NCBI GenBank assembly: GCA_001599815.1
Contig: BCIA01000008.1
Location: 1,302,001 to 1,366,000 of the forward strand
From: Furcasterigmium furcatum
Lineage: Eukaryota > Ascomycota > Sordariomycetes > Glomerellales > Plectosphaerellaceae
Length of the DNA stretch: 64,000 nucleotides
Direction of reading: 5' to 3'
A program made the translations under genes and the position numbers. The notes under the pieces were generated by a model. The model was not told the DNA's origin and ran no database searches. It saw nothing but the letters and a program-made list of their open reading frames with translations. Each line of letters starts with the position of its first letter. Position 1 is the stretch's first letter. Below, piece after piece: positions 56,064-64,000 of this stretch.

Positions 56064-59000
56064 TTACAGCCGCAGCTCCTTTAGAATCTGATCCGCCAGG
56101 TTCTTGTACTGCCAAGTGTTGCCCACCAGTCGCTTGAACTGAATGCCATGCAGCGATAAGAGGGGCACCTTGACGATGAAGATTTCAAAGTCAGTTGTCA
56201 TGTCGCCGCCCAAGTCACTTTGTACCTGCGTGCTGGTCTCGCCAGCGGCCGCCCGCCTAGAGCTGCCGCTGTGATTTCTGGGCACACTATCCTCCGACAC
56301 GTCGGAGTTGGAATAGCTGTGGTCTGCAGGAGCTCGCCCTGGGGTCCGTGGAGTCACAGGACCCCGGTCGGCGTCCCGTCCATCTTCTCGTTCGCGGTCT
56401 CCTCCACTCCTGATAGCACCAAAACTGAAGCGTCTGCGATGGCCAGGCGTGGTCGCGGGACTTGCTGGCGGATCCTGCACCTTGATGCTGGGAGAGTGCC
56501 GGCACGAGAATCCACCCTTGATCTCCGTGTAATCTACGCCAAGGTCTTTGAGGACCCTCTTGATATCAGCTCGAATCTCAGGCACTGACTTTCCTGATGT
56601 AGTCGAAACGCTGAAGAGACCCTTAAGAAACACAGGTTTGGCGAGGTCTGAGCTGTCCAGTCGCTCGGTGGAGAGGCCGCTCTGGTCTCCGAGCTCTTGG
56701 TCGGTTTCCTCGGGGACGTTGGCTTCTCGGGCCTCCTCCCTCCGGAGCCGTCGTTGTTGGATGCTTTCGCGTCGAGCATGTCCCAGGGACTTGGCCCTCA
56801 AAGAGACGGACCGGGAAGGCAGCGCACCCTGTTGGTCGGTTGCCCGTTTCTCGCTGGTGGATTGATCCGAGCCACTCGTTGGGGGAGGCTCCTTCATGGC
56901 GTGGTTGGACCCGCGTCTTCGAAGGTCTGCCGAGTTCACGCTGGTCGACCGGCCAAGTCCTTTCCTGCGGGAATAACCGGTTCCACCAGCGGAGGGAGGG
57001 GGGCTAAGAAGCCCACTATGCTGTGGCTGGCTGCTACCAGAACGAAGTCTTGATCCGCCCGCTTCGTCGTCCTCCCGTCGGCTGCGTCTTATGCTGAAGC
57101 TCTTCCTCGGGGCGATAGGTGCCTCGGAAGGCGAGCGTACTTGAACCACTGGGGGGTGCGATCGGTCTTTCTCTGCCTTCTCGGGATCACGGCGTCGGCG
57201 CGTACTAAAGCGTCTCAGAAGACCGGCCGCAGTGCTCTCCTTCTTCTGGGGAGCATCAGAGTAAGTCTCTGGCGCCTGAGCAGAGGTGGGTGACAGATGA
57301 CTCTGTTTGGCTGTTTCAGGGGCATCATCCTCCCCATGAGTCCGGGCGCGCGGGCGAGAGCGGCCTCCGGTGGCCTTTTCTCCAGGCATCTCGTACGCGG
57401 CTGTGTTGGTGTGCGCAGCTTGCGGGGGTGCGATCTCCGGCGGGGCAGCTTCCTTGTCTTTCGGCTCCTTATGCGATAGTGTCTGAGTGACAGGAGCATC
57501 GATCCGGTCGCGCTCCTGTTTTTCCTTGACGAGGTGGTAGATAGAGATGAGGGGGCTGAAGGCGTTGAGAGGATCATTGCCCAGCTGCAGGGCTTCAGAG
57601 CTAGGAGCCGTGAGGGTGTCTCGGCTGGTTCCCGAATTCCTCCTTTTGTAAAAGTCAAACCCAAAGCCTCGCCTCTTCTCCACGTCCTTTGTCGGGGGCG
57701 GCAGTTCTTTCTCTCGTTGGTACATCCGCAAAGCGCGCTGGTAGTCTTCCGACTCTATCACTCGGGTGAGCTGCGCCTTGATACTCTCGGGGGAGCCGAA
57801 ATTGAATCCTGTCATGGCGGTGATGACCTCACTCTCAAGGGGCAGTGTCAACGGCTCCCTCGCCGGAAGAAAGTTGTCTGGTGGACCGCCATATCCCTTG
57901 ACCATCCAAGGGTGGCTCATAACTTCCGCCATGGCTGCGCGTTGCTTTGGATCGGTGACCAGCATCCTGGAAAGAAGATGTTTGCATTCTACACCCGTCA
58001 GCATCTATGACTTCATGTATAGATGGAATAGGGCTGAGGGAAAGGTACTCACCGCTCGAGAGCCAGTTGGGGTAGTCCACTGCACCCTTCTTGATTTTGG
58101 CGTGGAGCGCCGGCATGCTCTGGTCGTCAAATGGGACCTTGCCGCAGACCAATACGTAGAGTACAATGCCAAAGCTCCAGACATCGACCTCGGGCCCTGT
58201 GTATGCCCGCGCTTGCAGGAGCTCGGGAGCCGCAAAGTACAGGCTTCCACAGAAGGTCTTGAGATAGCCACGGGGGGCGAAGAGGTTGCTCAGGCCAAAA
58301 TCGATGATCTTTATGTCACCGTTTTTGCTGATGAGAATATTCTCGATCTTGAGGTCGCGGTGGACAATGCTGTTGCGGTGGCAGTAGTCGAGGGCACTCG
58401 CAATTTGGCGGCTGAACTTGCGCGCCTGTTTCTCCTTGAGTTTGCCATGGGAGATGATGTAGTCAAGCATCTGACCACCATTGACGTACTCAAAGAGCAT
58501 ATACCAGTGGTAGTTGGTACGCACGACGTCTCGCAACCCGGCGATATGGGGATGGTTGAGGAGGGTGACAATGGCTGCCTCTCGCGCAGTCCTAATCTCC
58601 TTGGACTGGTCGGCTCTCTCCTTGTCGGCGCGGCTATGGTGGCCATCCTCTGTCGAGCCACGGGGAATGATCTTGCAGGCCACCTGAGAAGACGTCAGCA
58701 TAACCTGGCAAGCGAGGGCTGCGAATGGCAATCATTACTGCCCCGGAGGTGGACGGGGGATCAGCCATACCTGTTCGGGCCAGTCTTCCTTGCGGGCCAG
58801 CTTGACCTTGCCCATACTGCCAGCCCCAATGGTCTTGCCAAGGATCCATTTTCCAGAGGAGGTTGGAATGGTTGTACGACTCCTGCTGGGTTTCGAGGAG
58901 CTCGAGCCATGAGGCCTGGGGTCTGTAGCTGCCACTGGCGTTGGCCCTGCTGGGTTTGCGGCAGCTGCCGGGGAATTGGCAGCCATTTCGGTGTGATGAT

Positions 59001-59415
59001 GATGTTGTTGATGGTGATCGCGATTATGGTCGTTGGACCTGGAGCTGTTGTGTCGCTGAGGGCGCGTGGGGTCGCTGCGGGGAGCAGAAGGGGGGTGATC
59101 CTGGTCTCTCTGAGAGGAGCGCTTGGGGTGGGAGGAGGCTAAGTTTGTCGTCTCATAATCATTTTGGGGGACGGTGTCTTGAGCAGGGCGTGTCGCGGAA
59201 GACGACTGTCGCGAGTGTGAGTACGAGGTTGAGCTTGGGTGGCGATGGTGGTGGGTTGACGCCGCCCGCTGGGGAGTCGGCACCCCAGAGACGGATATCG
59301 GCGGCGGGTGTCGAGAACGTGTCGAGTGGGAGCGCGACACCTGGGACCGTTGGGGCGAGGACGGGTGTGCAGCAGGCTCCGGAGTGTTGGTCGTGATTGC
59401 CGTTCCTATTGTCAT
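56064..59415 (-). CDS. kin1: Kin1/Par-1/MARK-type protein kinase with KA1 domain, 1066 aa
   Basis: Orthologue of yeast Kin1/Kin2 and animal MARK kinases, cortical kinases for polarity and exocytosis. Exons 59415-58771, 58683-58053, 57988-56064; introns 87 and 64 bp. A 185-residue His/Ser/Pro-rich disordered N-terminus precedes the kinase domain: glycine loop GAGSMGKV (about 196-203), VACK with catalytic Lys219, HRDLKIEN with Asp325, DFG with Asp343, and an LKB1-type T-loop KTFCGSLYFAAPE. The domain ends near HPWMVKGYGG. About 500 residues of Ser/Arg-rich linker follow, and the C-terminal KA1 domain (about 985-1066) reads DFEIFIVKVPLLSLHGIQFK and ends LADQILKELRL. Total length is almost the same as yeast Kin1. 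Confidence 0.95.
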
Positions 59416-60481
59416 GGCAGAGGGCCAGCGACGGCAGTTGGAAGGAGTTCGAAAAAAGGGGGGAGGAGGATGGCTGATGGGAGGAGAAGTAAATGTGAAG
59501 CAAAGCCCGTGGTGACAACGGCCTCGATGCGAGAAGGTGCACAATGAGGTACGAGCAGGGACCTCTTTAGCTATAGGTAGGTAGTCGACGTACTGGCGGG
59601 TAGAAAGGCCACCGCCGCAACAGTTTTGGGGAGGAGAGATAGGTAAGTCAGGAAGAGAGATAGGAAGAGGTCAGGTAAGGTACGTGGAAGAGATGGGTAG
59701 CAGAAAGGAAAGAGAGCGAGGTGAGGTGTGGAGGGAGATGACACCGGGTAGGTTGGTGAGGTGCGTGGCTGGAGTCTAGTGGACCGACCTAGGTACCTGA
59801 CAGGTACTTCTGGCTGCCCGGTGCGAAAATGGAGGTGCTCTGCGTCGTACCTGACCTGCGTCCTCCCGCATCCTGTCCATGTCGCGCGGGCTGCCTATCA
59901 AGGGAACGGCCTCAGCAACGGACTCCCGTCAGACGGGTCTGCTTAATTTTGGCCCTGGCGTGATCGGCCCCCCTCAGTAATTACCCTGGTGGCCCAGGGG
60001 ATGGGACTGCCGAAGCCGCAGAACACAGACCTCTCCGCCGTTCGTGAGAGACTGGATTGGGATGAGGGGAGAGTGCGAGGGGTTGGGAGCCAAAAGCGTC
60101 ATTCTGGTCCCGAAACTTGGAAAGGCTGCCGAGCTGCTCTAATTAGCAGGCAGATTGCGCATCCATTTGAGGCACATCGAATTGGTGGAACGGACGGGAG
60201 GCGCAGTGGATGGGGGAAGTGCACCAATGCACCAAGATTCAAACAGCCTCTCTGGCGTGGAATCTGACCCTCGAAGCTCTTATCGATAACACCCGAAAGC
60301 TTGACCAGGCAGCCTCGCTCGTCGATGCGCCTTCACAACGACAAAACTTCGAAGCCCCCCTTCCCCCAACACTCGACACAACAGCAACCCGAGCCGCAGG
60401 CTTCGGCACCCCTCTTCCGCCTCAGTTCCGGTCACCTCCAAGCACAACGGAGCCCTTTCAGCGCCAGGGCGATCCACCTCC
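59416..60481. promoter_or_regulatory. Divergent promoter region KIN1 / GPATCH1-like
   Basis: 1.07 kb between divergent genes. Purine-rich GGTAAGG/AGAGAGA tracts (about 59620-59750) form the KIN1 side, probably its leader on the minus strand. TAGGTAGGTAG lies at 59574-59584 and CCTAGGTACCTGACAGGTAC at about 59787-59806. No coding signal. Confidence 0.45.
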
Positions 60482-62668
60482 ATGTCGCACAAACGCTCTC
60501 GTAGAGCTTATGAAGCAGACTCGCAAGCAACCGACGCACCCTTCGTCGTCTTTGGCACGCCTCTCCCTTCTTCCGACTCCCAGACCCGTGACGATGGGTC
60601 CTACGTCCCGATCCACAAACAGGAAGTGAGAGATGCTCAAGGTCGAAGGCGTCTTCATGGAGCATTCACTGGTGGTTGGAGCGCCGGCTACTTCAACACA
60701 GTCGGGTCCAAGGAAGGGTGGACGCCCGCGACGTTCGTCTCCAGCCGCCAAGCTCGTCACAAAGGCGATGCTAAAAAGCAACCCCAGCAGCGGCCCGAGG
60801 ACTTCATGGATGAAGAAGATCTGGCAGATGTCGCCGAGGCTGAGAGAATCCAGACGACAGACTCTTTTGCGGGCATTGGCAGCCACTCGCACGCCGGCAG
60901 TAAGAGGACGGGGTTGATGAACGTGGTGCGCCCACGAGGAGACACCATGGGCGTCTCCTTGCTAAGGAAAATGGGCTGGAGAGATGGCCAAGGGATTGGC
61001 CCCAAGGTTCGCCGCGCCGCCCGCTTGCAAGACACATCGACTCCGAGTCAGAACACCGCTGGTGGCACGCATCTATTCGCCCCAGATGATGTAGCTTTGA
61101 TGCAAATAACTCGAAAGCTCGACCGAACAGGCCTCGGATCCGACGCGGATTCTCACGGCCGTCAGGGAAAGACCACGGCATCGCCGCCACCGGCCGACTT
61201 AGACGAGGATGACCCGACCGGTAGCACGACGCATGCCCATGGCGCAACCATGCTATCCGTGCCATTCAGGAAGCCCAAACGGAGAGCTCAGCGCGGAGGC
61301 ATTGGGATCGGAGTTCTCAACGACACCGGCTCCGATGACGAAAACGACCCTTATTCAATGGGACCTCGCATTTCCTTGAATCGAGCTCTGGGGTCTGCCA
61401 AGTCAAAGAAAGGCAATCTGCCTGCTCGGACACTTACAGCCAACCCTACTTTGGGTACAAAGTTGACATTCACCTCGAAGCGAATCGCAGATACTGCGGC
61501 AAAGTGCCATGACGGCGCATCTCCGTTACCCGGCTTCTCTCTTTCCACTGGCGAGGCATTTGATGTTTCCTCCCAGCCGCATTTGACCTTTCCGCCGCCC
61601 GTCATTCCGCCAGACTGGACGTCATCAAGGTCATCAAGGCAGGCTTTCCTGCTATCTACCCAGCCCATTACCACTCCTACATTTGTCGATGTGTCTACGA
61701 CGGCACGCATGGATCCCAGAGCTCGCGCAGCCGCGTTAGGAGAGGCTCAGCTTCCAGGGAAGTCTGTATTCGACTTCATGTCCACGGAGGCGCGAGAAAG
61801 AGTCGCCGCCGCCTCCGGGAAGAGCAATCTGCCGCAGGCGAGGGGCGAAGTTCCCGCCGGCTATGCAGTGACAGAAGCACAGAAACTGAAGGAAGGCATC
61901 CAAGGGCTGCCGCAACTTGAGAAGGAGACTGCCATCGCTGCAATCAATAGAGGCCGCAACGCTGGCGCGCCCTACGCTGATGACGACGTTAAACGGTCCC
62001 GCTACAGATCATATCTTGAGCACATTGCATACGGCGCAGATTTTCCCATCAAGCCCAATGGCATGACAACTGACGAGTTTTTCAAGGAGCTGGCAGAATT
62101 CCACGGCTGTGCCAGACTGTTCAAGCCCCTATCAGGCTTCATGGCGAGTCGGTTCACGACTGCATCCAGCACGTCTCTTGCCGGCTCAAAAGCCGGCCTT
62201 GGTACCTCGTCCGAAAGAGGTGCAGTGTCTGGCGCTGCACCACGCCCAGCTAATCCAGTGGAAGAGGCTGCGAAGATGGGCATGTACGGAGCCATCACCA
62301 GGTCAAGTCACGAATTTTATCCTTCGAGGCTTTTGTGTAAGCGCTTCAATGTCCGGCCTCCCGACCACGTCGCAGCAACCCAAATGGCCACTACGACAAC
62401 CGCCTCACATGATCATCCTGATACTCGCGGAACGGCAGGACAATACGTGAGCGCCGTGGAGTTACGGGACGGACCAGCCACCATGTCAAAGGGGATAGAT
62501 AATCCCTCAGCGGACACAGAAGCAGCAAGGCCTTTATCGACGAGCGAAGGGGCACAACACACCCAAGTTGCATCTGCCTCCATGTTTCTGGATGTTGCGG
62601 AAGCAGAGAAACCCGGCGAAGATGTATTCAGAGCCATATTTGGAGACAGCAGTGACGAGGAGCCGTAA
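60482..62668 (+). CDS. G-patch domain protein, GPATCH1-like, 728 aa
   Basis: One uninterrupted frame of 729 codons from ATG 60482. The N-terminus matches the DUF1604 region of GPATCH1, including APFVVFGTPLP, GRRRLHGAFTGGWSAGYFNT and GSKEGWTPATFVSSR (about residues 18-90). The G-patch itself reads MGVSLLRKMGWRDGQGIGPK (about 156-175) and would activate a DEAH-box helicase. GPATCH1 is associated with the catalytic spliceosome. A mid-region block, RYRSYLEHIAYGADFPIKP followed by ELAEFHGCARLFKPLSGFMA (about 504-555), is also family-typical. The stop codon overlaps a GTAAGT, so a further short exon is conceivable, but nothing downstream looks conserved. Confidence 0.9.
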   Translation: MSHKRSRRAYEADSQATDAPFVVFGTPLPSSDSQTRDDGSYVPIHKQEVRDAQGRRRLHGAFTGGWSAGYFNTVGSKEGWTPATFVSSRQARHKGDAKKQPQQRPEDFMDEEDLADVAEAERIQTTDSFAGIGSHSHAGSKRTGLMNVVRPRGDTMGVSLLRKMGWRDGQGIGPKVRRAARLQDTSTPSQNTAGGTHLFAPDDVALMQITRKLDRTGLGSDADSHGRQGKTTASPPPADLDEDDPTGSTTHAHGATMLSVPFRKPKRRAQRGGIGIGVLNDTGSDDENDPYSMGPRISLNRALGSAKSKKGNLPARTLTANPTLGTKLTFTSKRIADTAAKCHDGASPLPGFSLSTGEAFDVSSQPHLTFPPPVIPPDWTSSRSSRQAFLLSTQPITTPTFVDVSTTARMDPRARAAALGEAQLPGKSVFDFMSTEARERVAAASGKSNLPQARGEVPAGYAVTEAQKLKEGIQGLPQLEKETAIAAINRGRNAGAPYADDDVKRSRYRSYLEHIAYGADFPIKPNGMTTDEFFKELAEFHGCARLFKPLSGFMASRFTTASSTSLAGSKAGLGTSSERGAVSGAAPRPANPVEEAAKMGMYGAITRSSHEFYPSRLLCKRFNVRPPDHVAATQMATTTTASHDHPDTRGTAGQYVSAVELRDGPATMSKGIDNPSADTEAARPLSTSEGAQHTQVASASMFLDVAEAEKPGEDVFRAIFGDSSDEEP

Positions 62669-63350
62669 GTGACCCGGATGCTCTAGCTGTGGCATAATAC
62701 ATGATGCACCTGTCTAAGCACATAAGTAGAGGAGGTGGATATGCAGGGCGTGCTGCCGAGAATCGCACCGGTCCCTCAGTTTGAGGGCATCACGTAAATG
62801 TCCTTGCGGCCTCCCAGTCACGCAGGGTGCTTACCCCAATCAGTAATTTAATGTGCCCATCCCTGCCGTAACCCCGCCACACGCTGGTTCCAGGTACGAC
62901 TACGGACCACAGATAGGGCGGTTAGCCGCCGAGCAAGAGCAGTCGGCTGGGGACGTGCTGGCCCCCTGCCTCCAATCAACCCCGTACTACCTAAAGCCTA
63001 TGAGACTCCTTAACTAGGACGGATATCCTCACCACCACAACATCCACCATACGCTACACACTACACACTACACATAGCACCTTCGGAGCCACTCACTTGA
63101 CATCACTGATACCCGTGGGTTCCCGTTTGGGCATGCCAATGTATGCGCTGCTCCAGCTACCGATGACTGTACTGACACAAATCAATCGCCAGAGCCAACC
63201 CGTGATCCGACCCGTCCACCGAGCGAGAGCGCGACAAGCAGTGCGACACACCACCACAGGCAGGCAATGAGAGACTTCTAGTCCATTCCGGGATACCTGT
63301 GTGCCTTTTTTGTCGAAAGGAATTGACGTATTCTGGTCCTCTCGCTCAAG
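62669..63350. other. Intergenic and unresolved 5' end of the last gene
   Basis: About 680 bp. Three tandem copies of CTACACA lie at 63054-63074. The promoter and probably the first exon of the last gene are here; a 45-codon ATG frame at 63133-63270 is in the same phase as the downstream coding frame but is closed by TGA, so it could be a first exon or an upstream ORF. Confidence 0.4.
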
Positions 63351-63351
63351 A

Positions 63352-64000
63352 TTGGACCCCAAAGCCTCGCCGACGGCCCAAGCATCATCCACCACCGCCG
63401 CCACGTTGCCAGCCCCGGAAGAACCTGCGAACGGGCAGCCCTTGTCCACCGGACAAGCAAGAAGCATTGAAGAGGGTTCAGGCCTCGGAAACCAAGGAGA
63501 GGACTTGACCAGCTGCGGGCAATCACCCCCGCCTCGGTACCCTGACACCGAAGCATCGTCCTCCAGGCCTCCTCCATTTTCCACCCTCTACGACTCGTTT
63601 CATAACCACGCGGCATCCGCAGCCAATCAACCACCGTCAAGTTGCGCGCCCCTCTCGTTGACCGCTCCCGCATACTCTGCTGCTCTTCCCGGTCCATCGG
63701 ACACCCAGTCAGTCAGCAGCTCTTTCAGCGACACCGTCGCCGAGACAAAGCGCGCCCTTCCGCGCGACACCAAGACAGATACTACCGGGAAAGAGGACGA
63801 GGCAGAACCACCACCTGCTTACTCAGAGGGGCCCAGTCCGCTCCCGTCGTTCGGTTTCCTGATGGCTACCGCCGGAGGTGCCTCGAGCATCATCACCCAG
63901 GTGCAACAAGGAGGCCCGCCCATCAACGCCATTGGAGGTGAGTGTCGGCGAAACGTCCGGGTCTCCTTGATCCGTGGTGGTTAACTTGGATCGACACAGA
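63352..64000 (+). CDS. 5' part of a fungal BTB/Whi2-like protein gene (partial, start unresolved)
   Basis: The frame is open from 63271 to 63937, Ser/Pro/Ala-rich at first, then a conserved-looking segment EPPPAYSEGPSPLPSFGFLM and IITQVQQGGPPINAIG. I recall this block preceding a BTB/T1-like domain in fungal Whi2/KCTD-type proteins; that identification is from memory and tentative. The exon ends at 63937 before GTGAGT; the 62 bp intron ends with CACAG at 63999, leaving one base of the next exon in the window. There is no in-frame ATG before the conserved segment, so a first exon must lie upstream, probably spliced to an acceptor such as CTCAAG at 63350. The gene continues beyond the right edge. 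Confidence 0.5.

Overview
The window is nuclear DNA of a filamentous ascomycete, most likely a Sordariomycete. The evidence is intron-rich genes with 50-90 bp introns (GTRNGT donors, CTRAC/CTRAT branch points, YAG acceptors), fungal-specific protein architectures, and genes spaced along both strands without operons. There are no rRNA genes, no convincing tRNA genes, no CRISPR arrays and no intact transposons. One ambiguous base (N at 1917, inside NDC80) and a run of 52 C at 27995-28046 point to a draft assembly.

Layout. 0-12 kb: a small unknown gene, NDC80 (kinetochore), PEX14 (peroxisome docking, divergent from NDC80), an HSL-type alpha/beta hydrolase, a DHCR24-like FAD oxidoreductase and ERG13 (HMG-CoA synthase). 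13-24 kb: a BCS1-like AAA protein with a long charged tail, a proline-rich protein with DLN repeats, and a single-pass membrane protein, separated by long non-coding stretches. 24-35 kb: a CCDC174-like protein, a newly resolved small spliced membrane protein (25631-26039), TRM8 (tRNA m7G methyltransferase), MDM1 (PXA/RGS/PX contact-site protein) and an SR-type splicing factor. 35-45 kb: PEX11 and FBP1 sharing a promoter, a DUF1295 membrane protein, HOM6, a CIA30-domain protein and a bZIP factor. 45-54 kb: an 8.8 kb stretch with no convincing gene. 54-64 kb: CAF40 (CCR4-NOT), KIN1 kinase, a GPATCH1-like protein, and the 5' part of a gene that runs off the right edge.

Most genes are core housekeeping functions with no single shared pathway. 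There are two thematic groupings: lipid/isoprenoid functions at 6-11.6 kb, and peroxisome/gluconeogenesis (PEX14, PEX11, FBP1). The promoters of the latter carry CCGAGG/CCTCGG cores like those read by fungal FarA/FarB fatty-acid regulators.

The most striking sequence observations are two microexons (7 nt in PEX14, 6 nt in the SR gene) that would defeat ordinary ORF calling, the 52-C homopolymer 100 bp upstream of MDM1, and the previously hidden 118-residue membrane protein. I did not find a clearly novel multi-gene system. All exon models were read by hand from splice signals, reading-frame continuity and remembered family conservation; none was checked with transcripts or database searches.
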